Shown here piece after piece: positions 27,193 to 36,245 of a stretch of 44,530 bases of DNA. The translations under genes and the position numbers were made by a program. This stretch comes from an uncultured Acholeplasmatales bacterium (GTDB lineage: Bacteria; Bacillota_I; Bacilli_A; Acholeplasmatales; Anaeroplasmataceae), in NCBI GenBank assembly GCA_944324705.1, contig CALUXI010000013.1:1-44530 (forward strand), given 5' to 3'. The notes beneath the pieces were generated by a model. The model saw nothing but the letters and a program-made list of their open reading frames with translations, ran no database searches and was not told the origin of the DNA. Every line of letters starts with the position of its first letter. The stretch's first letter is position 1.

Positions 27193-29307
27193 TTACCTTC
27201 TTTCTTCTAAATTAATCTCATAAGTATAAGAATATATATAATCTAAATCTTCATTTATAAAATTAATTAATAATTCTATTTTACCTAATTCATATACATA
27301 TTCTAATACTATATTACCATCACTAATATTAGTTGGGAAAAAAACTCCATTAATTTTTATATTTATAATTTCATACGAATCAAAATCTACTAAATCCGGA
27401 TTCAAATTTAAAATTAATCTATCATCTATATAAGTATAATCTAAATTTAATTCTGGTTTATTAAACGGATAGCGATACGTTTGATAAGCAAAACTATTTT
27501 CCTCTTTTTCATTTAAATCAACATTAAAATAACTATAATATAAAAGAAAATCATACGTGAAACCTGGAATTGCATCTAATTCTAGCCTAAAATAATTACC
27601 ATCTTCAATAAAATCAGTCCGTGTATATTCTATTCCTTCACTTGTTTTAATAACCAATTTATCTACCTTTAAGCTCGGTAATAAATTTGAAAAATAAAAA
27701 CTTACTTCTAATTTATTACTATCTTTGACCTCATAACTAATTTCTGGTGTTATTCTAGGTGTTTGTGTAACTACTTCATAATGATAAACTATAGTATCTA
27801 AACCACCTTGACTATCATTTACATAAATAAAGAAATAAATATCATAACGTGTCCCAAAATCAAGATTAGTAATATATCTATTATCCCCTGTTAAATAGTT
27901 AACATAATTACTATTATAAGGTGAATAGGCAATATGAATACTTTCTAAAATATTATCTTTATCAATTATTTCATAATTACATAAAATAGAATTGTCTCCT
28001 GTTTCAATTAAAGGATTAAATATAATATTTTCTTTAGCCTTAGTTTTAATAGTTTTAACTTCTTCCTTATTTTCTTCTAAATACTGATAAGAAAATTTTA
28101 TTTTATAAATAGTATTAGCTTTTAAATTCGTAAAACTACCAACTAAATCTGAGCTAGACATTACTAAATTATCATAAACATCGTATAAATTGATACTATA
28201 ATTACTAACAATATTATCAATATCATTTAAAACTATTTCATAACTTATACTTGTCTTATCACTTTCCACTTGAAAACTAGTTAAACTTGGCATTGTCAAA
28301 CTTAAAGTTTTAACCAAATATTTAACTTCTTTCATCTCATCAAACATATTAAATGATAAAACTATTTCATAAGTAGTTTCAGGTTCTAAATACAATATTT
28401 CCTTACTATTTGTTACATCACTGCCATTACATAAAACTTTAATATCATTACAATTAGAATGATAAATAATTTCATAACTTATCGAAGTTGCATAAACTTT
28501 AAACTCCAATTCTACATCCGAATATGTCCTAACTTCATCCTCATACATTAAATAAGAAGAAACTCCATTTCCATCAAAAAAATCAGCATAACATATTAAA
28601 ACTATTTTATAAGTACTGCCATAATCTAAATCAATAAATTCAACCGTTTCATTATTTTTACTAAAATCTTTGACATTAAGAATTTCATCATCTTTAATTA
28701 AATACCACCTATAACTTCCTTCTAAATATAAATTATCTTTAATAACATAATCATACTTTATACTATAAGTTGTTTTAAATATATTTTTAATATAAATTTC
28801 AGGTCTAGTTGTTTCCTTAACTCCAACCTTAATTAAAGTATCTTTATTAGTTAAATCAACATCTAAAATACTATTACCATAAACATATTTAATCCCATTT
28901 AAATCATAATTATAACTACCAGCTTCACTTGGTGCTTTAATTTTAATAATTATTTCTTCACTAGTTGAAGTATCTAAAAATTGATAACTTTGATATTTAA
29001 CGTCTAAAACCGTAATTGATAATATTTCATAAGATTCCTTATTATTTAATAAAATGTGTAAGTAAAAATCTTCATTAGGATTGACATAATGATCAACCTG
29101 TTCCTCACTAACTATAACATCATCAGGAATTTCATAACCTAAATTTCTTTTATTACTACTAGTAGTAGAAACATATAAGGATTCATAAGTCGGAGGAGTT
29201 AGAGGAACTTGATTTGGTTTCTCAATTTCAGTTTTATTTTTACAAGCAGTTAAAAGAAACAAGAAAATAATTACTAGAAAACTAAGTTTGATAGATAATT
29301 TCTTCAT
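27193..29307 (-). CDS. Surface lipoprotein with FN3-like beta domains, paralogous to the upstream membrane protein
   Basis: This 704-aa lipoprotein has a signal peptide with lipobox LLTAC (C22). The remainder is a chain of about six beta-sandwich (fibronectin-III-like) units of about 90 residues, marked by repeats of x-YxIxFSYxY and LxxGTxYxIxL segments. Its N-terminal portion (VDHYVNPNEDFYLHILLNNK, then SYEILSITVLDVKYQSYQF) matches the ectodomain of the preceding membrane protein. The ATG at 29307 has GGGGAGG upstream and overlaps that gene by 26 nt. Expected location: anchored outside the membrane. Function unknown; ligand sensing or competition with the membrane protein is inferred. Confidence 0.82.
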   Translation of the reverse strand: MKKLSIKLSFLVIIFLFLLTACKNKTEIEKPNQVPLTPPTYESLYVSTTSSNKRNLGYEIPDDVIVSEEQVDHYVNPNEDFYLHILLNNKESYEILSITVLDVKYQSYQFLDTSTSEEIIIKIKAPSEAGSYNYDLNGIKYVYGNSILDVDLTNKDTLIKVGVKETTRPEIYIKNIFKTTYSIKYDYVIKDNLYLEGSYRWYLIKDDEILNVKDFSKNNETVEFIDLDYGSTYKIVLICYADFFDGNGVSSYLMYEDEVRTYSDVELEFKVYATSISYEIIYHSNCNDIKVLCNGSDVTNSKEILYLEPETTYEIVLSFNMFDEMKEVKYLVKTLSLTMPSLTSFQVESDKTSISYEIVLNDIDNIVSNYSINLYDVYDNLVMSSSDLVGSFTNLKANTIYKIKFSYQYLEENKEEVKTIKTKAKENIIFNPLIETGDNSILCNYEIIDKDNILESIHIAYSPYNSNYVNYLTGDNRYITNLDFGTRYDIYFFIYVNDSQGGLDTIVYHYEVVTQTPRITPEISYEVKDSNKLEVSFYFSNLLPSLKVDKLVIKTSEGIEYTRTDFIEDGNYFRLELDAIPGFTYDFLLYYSYFNVDLNEKEENSFAYQTYRYPFNKPELNLDYTYIDDRLILNLNPDLVDFDSYEIINIKINGVFFPTNISDGNIVLEYVYELGKIELLINFINEDLDYIYSYTYEINLEERR

Positions 29308-30562
29308 AATTACCTCCCCATAACTCATAATTAATAATTATTTCACCAATTATAGAATTAGCTATATAGGCATAATAAGCTAAATCTCCATTACTTGTCA
29401 CTTCAATCCTTTCTGAATTAACCATTAAATAATTGACTTTAATATTAGGTAAAGTATTAAATTTAAATAGATAACTTTCTGTTAATTTAGTTAATTCAAC
29501 ATTTAAAAAATTACTATCTTTAGTTTTAATCGTTAAATCTGTTAAATAATCTTCACCATTATAATTATATTTTAAACTTATATTGTAAGTAGTATCAGCT
29601 TCTAACCCAAACACTTGTTTGCCATAATCATTATTGTTCAAAATTAAACTTAAATCATAATCAGTATTAATAACAAGGCCATTACTATAAATATCTAAAC
29701 TATATGTAAATGGTAACGGGGTAGTTATTTCTTTATTAGTTAAGGTAATATTCCTTAAACCTAAACCATCTAACAAATCAAAATTACCTGTAATGACTAT
29801 TAAATATGAAGTCCCTGGCTTTAAATCATTAAATAAATAACTTGTATTATCTAAATAATAATCTTTTATTTTAATATTTTCTTCATATAAACTAATTACT
29901 ACACTGTTACTGCTATACTTAATTAAATCAGTATAACTGATATTAAAACTTATACTATTAGGGTTTTTAGTAATATTTAATAATTCAATACTAGGACTAG
30001 GATAAGCAATAGCCAAACTAACTTCTCTACTACCGGCATAAACACATTCTTTAATATTAGTTCCATCAATATACTTGATACTATTAATATATAATTTTTC
30101 AACCCCAGATGTATCTTGGCACTTATAATTTAAATAAATAGTATCAATGTCTGAACCACTATCAAATTGATAACTAGTAAACTTAATATTATTGATTTCA
30201 ACTGATAAGATTTCATATTGATCAGGATTAGCTAATTCAATACTTAAAACAATTTCCTCATCTGGAGTAAAATAATAATCAAAATCCGTAACTTGATTAT
30301 TTGTTTCTTTAACATTTAAACTCATTTCCTGTTTAACTTTACTGCTAGCCGCAAGAGATAAAAAGGTAACCTTAGCCGTATCAATAAAAATTATACAAAG
30401 TAATATAACTATTACAATAACAGAAATTGTACTAAAAATATATGGGAATATTTGACCAAAATGAAGACGTTTTTTAAGATTTATTTGATTTTTAATATTC
30501 TTTAATTCTTCTTTATTACTAACTTCATTTAAGTAAGTTTTCTTTAAATCTTTAAGCTTCAT
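29282..30562 (-). CDS. Single-pass membrane protein in the anti-sigma position
   Basis: This 426-aa protein has a short charged cytoplasmic segment (about 1-35), one membrane helix (about 40-62) and a large extracellular beta-rich region. It is encoded immediately after the ECF sigma gene and overlaps it by 11 nt, the standard place for an anti-sigma factor. The cytoplasmic part is helical and lacks the zinc HxxxCxxC motif of ZAS-type anti-sigmas. Its ectodomain (DYYFTPDEEIVLSIELANPD, then YEILSVEINNIKFTSYQF) is paralogous to the lipoprotein encoded next. I take the second ATG (30562), which has GGGAG at an 8-nt spacing. An anti-sigma function is inferred, not seen as a known domain. Confidence 0.72.
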   Translation of the reverse strand: MKLKDLKKTYLNEVSNKEELKNIKNQINLKKRLHFGQIFPYIFSTISVIVIVILLCIIFIDTAKVTFLSLAASSKVKQEMSLNVKETNNQVTDFDYYFTPDEEIVLSIELANPDQYEILSVEINNIKFTSYQFDSGSDIDTIYLNYKCQDTSGVEKLYINSIKYIDGTNIKECVYAGSREVSLAIAYPSPSIELLNITKNPNSISFNISYTDLIKYSSNSVVISLYEENIKIKDYYLDNTSYLFNDLKPGTSYLIVITGNFDLLDGLGLRNITLTNKEITTPLPFTYSLDIYSNGLVINTDYDLSLILNNNDYGKQVFGLEADTTYNISLKYNYNGEDYLTDLTIKTKDSNFLNVELTKLTESYLFKFNTLPNIKVNYLMVNSERIEVTSNGDLAYYAYIANSIIGEIIINYELWGGNYEEIIYQT

Positions 30563-31070
30563 TTTTTTCATCTCCCTTCAAATAATTTTTTACTTTATTT
30601 AAGGCATTTTTATAAATATTATAACAGGTTGTTTTACCCTTATTTAATTCTTTAGCAATATCTTTAAAATTAAAATTATAAATAAAATGCAACATAAAGA
30701 TATATAATTCTTCTGAATTTAATACTTTACTAACACTTTCCCAAACTTCATTGGCAATTGGTAATTTATTTTCTAAATACTTTTGTTCTTCTATGTATTT
30801 GTTTTCATATTGTTTCTTTCTTAAAATTAATCTCGCCTCGTTTTTAGCAATTTGTAATAAATAATATTTTAAATTTCCTCCCCTAAAATTATCAATATTA
30901 TCAATCAGCTTAATAAAAACAGTTTGACAAATATCTTCAACTTCATCAATATCCTTAATTATCTGTAAAGCAACATACTTAACTAAACCAACATATTTAT
31001 AATAAACTTCCTCAAAAGCTTTATCATCTCTCTTTTTTAAACGATTAATTAAAATCTTTTCATTCAGCAA
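30552..31070 (-). CDS. ECF-type RNA polymerase sigma factor
   Basis: This 172-aa sigma-70-family factor has region 2 (DDKAFEEVYYKYVGLVKYVA, with the -10 recognition stretch DIDEVEDICQTVFIKL) and region 4 (LNSEELYIFMLHFIYNFNFK, then DIAKELNKGKTTCYNIYKNA), with nothing between, as in ECF sigmas. It would redirect RNA polymerase to an envelope-related regulon. The start is probably the TTG at 31070, 8 nt after AAGGGG; a GTG at 31079 overlaps the ribosome site. It sits between a lipoprotein gene (12-nt gap) and the putative anti-sigma gene (overlap), so it is coexpressed with its likely regulator. Confidence 0.85.
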   Translation of the reverse strand: MLNEKILINRLKKRDDKAFEEVYYKYVGLVKYVALQIIKDIDEVEDICQTVFIKLIDNIDNFRGGNLKYYLLQIAKNEARLILRKKQYENKYIEEQKYLENKLPIANEVWESVSKVLNSEELYIFMLHFIYNFNFKDIAKELNKGKTTCYNIYKNALNKVKNYLKGDEKNEA

Positions 31071-31082
31071 GTATATCACCCC

Positions 31083-33008
31083 TTAAACTACATAAATTGT
31101 CTTTTCAAAAGTATATAACTCATCATAATATGTATATGTATATTCTATTTTAATCTCTACATAATTATAACCACTAACATCACAAGTAATACTATTTCCT
31201 TCTGTTTGCTCTATTACTACTCCTAAATGCCATAAAACCGCTATTTTTATAATATTACTTGCCCCACTAACAGTTAAAATATTATTTTCTAAATAATAAT
31301 CACAGATAACATCTGGTTCTTCTTCTGTTTTAAATTGAATATATTCTTCTATAGTTACAGAAGTTGAATAAACATTATAATAATATGTAACATTATAATA
31401 TTGACCTGGATTTAAGCCTTTAATTATACCCTTTAAATCACTACTTTCATAACGATAAGTCAAATAATTATCCGTAATAACAAAATAGAAATTAGTAAAT
31501 GTACTTCCTTCAACTACATTTTTAAATTCATACGAAATCCCTATTGGTGTACTTTCATAAATAAATTCTAATTTAGCATCTTCTTCCGGAATATTTAAAT
31601 AATAGACATCTATTCCTTCAAAAGGTTGATAGTGACTAAGTTCATTATTTTTATATTTTACTTTTATAGTATAATAACCAGGTTTTAAATTTTTAAAAAT
31701 ATTATTACATTCGCTAATAATCAATTCATTAGCTAAATAAATCTCAACATTAATCAAATCATAACTATAGTTAGGATTAATATTAATGATATTATTATAA
31801 GTATCATAATAATAACTAATAGGAGATTCCTGGGTAGTAGGAACTCCAGTATGGTAGTTTCCACTAGTTTCTAGGCACTTTTCTTCTAATGTAAATATAT
31901 CTTTATAATAAACTCTATAAATAAATTTATAGTCTGTATCATACATATAATTTTTAAAACTTAAAGTGCCCCAAAAACTTGATAGTGTATCTACTAATTT
32001 ATCTCCTTCATAGATTAGAACTTCATATTTAGTAACATTATCACTTTGACAATTAAAACCAAAAAGTAATTCATCATCATAACTTGTATCAATAAAAACA
32101 TTTAAATTTTGAGGATTATTATTAGTAAAACTAATATTTAATTCACTAAAATAAATTTTATTTTTATATTTAAAATTTATTTTAACCATATATTCTAAAA
32201 TACTACCCTTAGGTTTTGAAATTATAAAATTAGCACTATCAACTAAATATTCTTTGCCACCAATCTCATAAGATATAACTTCTACATCACTGAAATTAGA
32301 AGTCACACTACAACTATAAGTAAAATTATCAATAGAAACAGCATTCACATTAATAGGAATTATACCACTTAAACTATCACTTTTTATTTGATAAACACTA
32401 CCATTATTTAATTTTAAATAATAAGAAAGATTAAAAATTGTAGGAATATTCGCTAAATCTATTTTTAAATTTGACTTTAACAAATCATCATACACTATTT
32501 TTTCATAATCAGTATTAACACTAACATAAATTGGAATATTTAAATCATAATTACTAGCATCAATAAGTAAACTATCAATATTTATAGTATAAATAGGATC
32601 ATTTAATTTAAAATCAGTTAAATCAATTACTTCATATTCATAAATTTTATTAATATTATAATAATTATCATCATAGACGTAACTTGTAATATTTATAGTA
32701 TTTAAACCAACTTTATTCAATTTATAATCAACACAGTTATTAACTAAATTATAATAATTATTATTAATAATAAGACCTGTAATTTGATTTTTACTTAAAA
32801 CATTAATACTTACTACTTCACCAATTAATACATAATTAGTGTCAGCTATATTATCTACTAAAAGTTCAAATCTAAGATCATTATTCTCTAAATCAGTTAA
32901 ATTATCATCATTTTCTATTATTTCATTATCAGAAGTGTCATCAATTGAATTATTATTACAACTTACTAAAAAGAAAAAACAAAAGAAAAATAATAATATT
33001 TTAAGCAT
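31083..33008 (-). CDS. Surface lipoprotein, first gene of the ECF operon
   Basis: This 641-aa lipoprotein starts MLKILLFFFCFFFLVSCNN: lipobox LVSC with C17 lipidated, followed by an Asn/Asp-rich linker (18-45). The rest is beta-rich, Tyr/Asn-rich and looks like FN3- or Ig-like units, similar in style to the other two ectodomain proteins of the operon but more divergent. AGAGGTG precedes the ATG at 33008. I recognise no enzyme motif. It may be a sensor or structural surface protein whose expression is linked to the ECF factor. Confidence 0.78.
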   Translation of the reverse strand: MLKILLFFFCFFFLVSCNNNSIDDTSDNEIIENDDNLTDLENNDLRFELLVDNIADTNYVLIGEVVSINVLSKNQITGLIINNNYYNLVNNCVDYKLNKVGLNTINITSYVYDDNYYNINKIYEYEVIDLTDFKLNDPIYTINIDSLLIDASNYDLNIPIYVSVNTDYEKIVYDDLLKSNLKIDLANIPTIFNLSYYLKLNNGSVYQIKSDSLSGIIPINVNAVSIDNFTYSCSVTSNFSDVEVISYEIGGKEYLVDSANFIISKPKGSILEYMVKINFKYKNKIYFSELNISFTNNNPQNLNVFIDTSYDDELLFGFNCQSDNVTKYEVLIYEGDKLVDTLSSFWGTLSFKNYMYDTDYKFIYRVYYKDIFTLEEKCLETSGNYHTGVPTTQESPISYYYDTYNNIININPNYSYDLINVEIYLANELIISECNNIFKNLKPGYYTIKVKYKNNELSHYQPFEGIDVYYLNIPEEDAKLEFIYESTPIGISYEFKNVVEGSTFTNFYFVITDNYLTYRYESSDLKGIIKGLNPGQYYNVTYYYNVYSTSVTIEEYIQFKTEEEPDVICDYYLENNILTVSGASNIIKIAVLWHLGVVIEQTEGNSITCDVSGYNYVEIKIEYTYTYYDELYTFEKTIYVV

Positions 33009-33032
33009 TTTTGACACCTCTCTTATTTAATT

Positions 33033-33061
33033 ATTATATCTTAAAATTAGCTAAAACAAAA
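33033..33061 (-). promoter_or_regulatory. Candidate promoter of the ECF operon
   Basis: A perfect TATAAT (33033-33038) lies on the minus strand; the -35 at 17 bp (TTTTGT) is poor. A factor-assisted or ECF-recognised promoter is possible. Confidence 0.4.
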
Positions 33062-33062
33062 G

Positions 33063-33080
33063 AAAAAACCGCAAATGCGG
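33063..33080 (-). terminator. Terminator after the rluD-like gene
   Basis: The CCGC/GCGG stem (33069-33072 with 33077-33080) has a 4-nt loop and six T residues on the minus strand. It begins 2 nt past the stop codon and separates the hisS operon from the ECF operon. Confidence 0.8.
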
Positions 33081-33082
33081 CT

Positions 33083-33973
33083 TTATAAACTTAAATTATT
33101 TAACTCATTTTTAAAATAATCCGGTAAATCTACCTCAAAAGTCATCAACTCATTAGTTGTTGGGTGTCTAAAAGTTATCTTTTTAGCATGTAAATATTGA
33201 CCAATATTACCATAAACTTTCTTAGGTCCATATAAAGGATCACCCAAAATAGGTTTTTTAATATAAGCTAAATGAACCCTTATTTGATGGGTTCGCCCTG
33301 TTTCTAAAATACACCTAATATATGTATTATTTTTAAATCTTTTAATAACTTCAAAATGGGTAATAGCCGGTTTACCATCACTTACAACTGCCATTTTGGT
33401 TCTCTCTTGTTTATCTCTGCCAATAGGAGCAACAATTTTACCCTTATCTTCAGCAATTTGACCAATTGTTATAGCATGATATTCTCGGTACATTATATGT
33501 TCTTTTAATTGATTAGCTAAATTTAAATGAGCTTTATCATTTTTCGCAATTACAATTAAACCTGATGTATCTTTATCTAAACGATGAACAATACCTGGTC
33601 TTATTACACCATTAATTGCACTTAAATCTTTAATTTGATACATAATTCCTGATACTAAAGTATCATTATAATGACCAGGTGCCGGGTGAACGACTAAGCC
33701 TTTAGGTTTATTAATAACAGCTAAATCACTGTCTTCATATACTATCTCTAAATTTAAATTTTCTGGTTTTAAATTTAAAACTTCTTCTTTTTTAAATTCA
33801 AAATCAATCTTATCATCTAATAAAACAATATAACTTAATTTAACTTCTTTTTGGTTAACTTTTAAATAAATTAAGTTTTCTTTAATGTAACTTCTTGTCT
33901 TATTAGTTACTTCACTTAAATATTTATCAAGGCGAAGACCTACATGTTCTTTCCCAACTACAATACTAGGCAT
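33083..33973 (-). CDS. RluA/RluD-family 23S rRNA pseudouridine synthase
   Basis: This 296-aa protein has an N-terminal S4-like RNA-binding domain (LRLDKYLSEVTNKTRSYIKE) and a catalytic domain with the signature HRLDKDTSGL (130-139); D133 is the catalytic Asp. It isomerises uridines in structured RNA, as in RluD or the Bacillus paralogue YlyB. It directly follows lspA with an 8-nt overlap, the usual Bacillota lspA-ylyB pair. It is the last gene before a terminator. Confidence 0.95.
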   Translation of the reverse strand: MPSIVVGKEHVGLRLDKYLSEVTNKTRSYIKENLIYLKVNQKEVKLSYIVLLDDKIDFEFKKEEVLNLKPENLNLEIVYEDSDLAVINKPKGLVVHPAPGHYNDTLVSGIMYQIKDLSAINGVIRPGIVHRLDKDTSGLIVIAKNDKAHLNLANQLKEHIMYREYHAITIGQIAEDKGKIVAPIGRDKQERTKMAVVSDGKPAITHFEVIKRFKNNTYIRCILETGRTHQIRVHLAYIKKPILGDPLYGPKKVYGNIGQYLHAKKITFRHPTTNELMTFEVDLPDYFKNELNNLSL

Positions 33974-34469
33974 CTTTTTTCCTACGTTCTTCTAAAAAAA
34001 TAATATCAATAACAAGTAAGATTACCCCAATAACTAAACACATATCAGCTACATTGAAGACCGGGAATTGATAAGTTCCAAAGTTAAAACTTAAAAAATC
34101 AATAACACCATCTAGAACTTTAAAAACTGTCAGGAAGCGATCAATCATATTTCCGTATGCTCCAGCCACAATTAAGCATAGCGCAATAGAATAAATTTTT
34201 CGCTTACTAAAGTCATTTTTTGTAGAAAAATAGATGGCAACTAAACCAGCTATTAAAGATATTATAGCTAATATTAAGGTATAATTATCTCCCATACCCC
34301 AGGCTGCGCCTTTATTAAAAACTAAAGTTATGGCAAAGAAATTACCAATAACTGGAATATCAGTACCCGCTATTTTTAAGTTTTCTAAAACTGAAACTTT
34401 GCTTACTTGATCAAGAATTATTAATAAAGCTATTATTATAAATGTTATAAAAAAATTCTTTTTAGTCAT
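33966..34469 (-). CDS. lspA: Lipoprotein signal peptidase (signal peptidase II)
   Basis: This 167-aa membrane protease has four transmembrane helices and the aspartic dyad motifs GNMIDR (D110) and FNVADM (D142), plus N52 in VFNKGAAWG. It removes signal peptides from prolipoproteins after lipidation, so it processes the several lipoproteins encoded in this window. It overlaps the dCMP deaminase gene by 8 nt and is followed by its usual RluD-family partner. AGGAGG lies before the ATG. Confidence 0.97.
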   Translation of the reverse strand: MTKKNFFITFIIIALLIILDQVSKVSVLENLKIAGTDIPVIGNFFAITLVFNKGAAWGMGDNYTLILAIISLIAGLVAIYFSTKNDFSKRKIYSIALCLIVAGAYGNMIDRFLTVFKVLDGVIDFLSFNFGTYQFPVFNVADMCLVIGVILLVIDIIFLEERRKKDA

Positions 34470-34935
34470 TATAACCTCCTACTATAATATTTACTTTTTT
34501 CATTTGTTTATAAGTTACTCCTGCCGCATCAAACATTCTTCTACTAGCAATATTACTATCATTATCTTTATATTTATCATCCATATAAATTATATGTTTA
34601 ATACCACTTTGAATAATTAATTTAGCACATTCATTACAAGGAAATAAAGTAACATATAATGTAGAGCCTTTAAGAGAGGTTGTTGAATTTAAAATAGCAT
34701 TAGGTTCAGCATGAACAACATAAGGATATTTAGTATCTAAATCTTTACCTTCTTTTCCCCAAGGAAATTCATCATCTGAACAACCAAAAGGAAAACCATT
34801 ATAACCAATACCAATTATTCTTTTATCCTCATTAACAATACAGGCACCTACTTTAGTTGATGGGTCTTTTGAACGATAGCTAGATAAAATAGCTACCCCC
34901 ATAAAATATTCATCCCAAGATATATGTTTTGTCAT
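34462..34935 (-). CDS. dCMP deaminase (ComEB-like)
   Basis: This 157-aa zinc-dependent deaminase converts dCMP to dUMP for dTTP synthesis. The zinc site is H75-A-E77 (HAEPNAI; E77 is the proton shuttle) with C100 and C103 (PCNEC), and YNGFP and DPSTKVG match the dCMP-specific family. It starts 8 nt after the aspS stop with AGGTGA ahead and overlaps lspA. It is cotranscribed with the hisS-aspS operon; no functional link to aminoacylation is expected. Confidence 0.95.
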   Translation of the reverse strand: MTKHISWDEYFMGVAILSSYRSKDPSTKVGACIVNEDKRIIGIGYNGFPFGCSDDEFPWGKEGKDLDTKYPYVVHAEPNAILNSTTSLKGSTLYVTLFPCNECAKLIIQSGIKHIIYMDDKYKDNDSNIASRRMFDAAGVTYKQMKKVNIIVGGYND

Positions 34936-34943
34936 AATTTCAC

Positions 34944-36245
34944 CTACGGATTTAGTCTATCTGGACCACGGAAAATAAACATAGACTCCTTAATGCCTTC
35001 ATTAAACAACAACATAGTTATTCTATCTACCCCAATACCAAAACCACCATGAGGAGGGCAACCATATTTAAAGAAATCTAAATAAAACTTAACATCTTCA
35101 TCTAAACCCTTTTCAGCAGCTTGAGCTTTTAATATTTCATAACGATGTTCTCTTTGGGCACCTGTTGTTATTTCACAGCCCTTCCAAATTAAATCATAAC
35201 CACAAGGCACACCATGTTCATCTCGCATATGATAGAATGCTCTATTTTCTTTACTATAACCTGTTACAAATAAGAATTCATGTCCATAAGCTTCAAGACT
35301 AAATTTTTGACATAATCTTTCACCTTCAGTTGTCAAATCACCTTTTTCTTCTTCACTTACTTTATAGCCATAACGTTTTTCAAGTTCAGCATATAGATCA
35401 TGTAGATCAATAACAGGGAATGGTAAAGTCGGAACAACTACTTCAATATCATAAACCTTCTTAATTTCTTCGCCATATTTTTCTTTGACTGCTTTTAAAG
35501 CATAAGTTAACATTTCTTCTTCTAAATGCATTACATCTTTATATGATTCAATATAAGAAAATTCTAAATCAAAACCTGTAAATTCTGTAGCATGTTTACG
35601 GCTAGCAAATTTTTCTGCTCTAAATACCGGACCAGATTCATAAATTCTTTCAAAACCGGCTGCCATTGCCATTTGTTTATAAAATTGTGGTGATTGAGCT
35701 AAATAGGCATTACGATCAAAATAATCTACTTTAAATACACCAGCTCCTGATTCAGACTCAGCTCCAATTAATTTAGGTGTATGTATTTCAATAAAATCTC
35801 TCTTATTTAAAAATTCACGACAAGAATTAATGAAATAAGATTGTACTTTAAACATTAATGTATTTTTATCTGTTCTTAAATCAATCCAACGATAATCAAG
35901 TCTTAAATCAATATTAGTTTCTTCACCTTTAGGAGCTACAATCGGACTAGGTTCAGCGATTGATAATATTTCTAATTTATCAGGATACATTTCCATATGA
36001 TTTAATTTAACATATTCTGACTCCATAACTTTTCCTTCTACTTCAATTACTGAATCAATAGTTAATTTATCTAATAATTCATTAAACTCTGGATGTTTTT
36101 CTTTTTCAATTGTTATTTGTAATTTGCCAGATACATCTCTTAAAACAATGAAACACATTGTTTTTTTGTTTCTTAAATTTTCAATATATCCAGCTAATTT
36201 ATTAACTTCATTTAATTTTAAATCTTTAATTTGACATCTTTTCAT
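34944..36245 (-). CDS. aspS: Archaeal-type aspartyl-tRNA synthetase (likely non-discriminating)
   Basis: This 433-aa class IIb synthetase has an N-terminal OB-fold anticodon-binding domain (about 10-100) and catalytic motif 1, motif 2 ([20 protein letters not shown]) and motif 3 ([14 protein letters not shown]). It lacks the roughly 110-residue GAD insertion of bacterial AspRS (about 590 aa) and instead has the archaeal/eukaryal form with [12 protein letters not shown]. Such AspRS2 enzymes usually charge both tRNA-Asp and tRNA-Asn and require GatCAB. The ATG (36245) has GGAGG at 7 nt and overlaps hisS by 20 nt. The hisS-aspS neighbourhood is the usual bacterial one, although the enzyme is not. 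Confidence 0.93.
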   Translation of the reverse strand: MKRCQIKDLKLNEVNKLAGYIENLRNKKTMCFIVLRDVSGKLQITIEKEKHPEFNELLDKLTIDSVIEVEGKVMESEYVKLNHMEMYPDKLEILSIAEPSPIVAPKGEETNIDLRLDYRWIDLRTDKNTLMFKVQSYFINSCREFLNKRDFIEIHTPKLIGAESESGAGVFKVDYFDRNAYLAQSPQFYKQMAMAAGFERIYESGPVFRAEKFASRKHATEFTGFDLEFSYIESYKDVMHLEEEMLTYALKAVKEKYGEEIKKVYDIEVVVPTLPFPVIDLHDLYAELEKRYGYKVSEEEKGDLTTEGERLCQKFSLEAYGHEFLFVTGYSKENRAFYHMRDEHGVPCGYDLIWKGCEITTGAQREHRYEILKAQAAEKGLDEDVKFYLDFFKYGCPPHGGFGIGVDRITMLLFNEGIKESMFIFRGPDRLNP

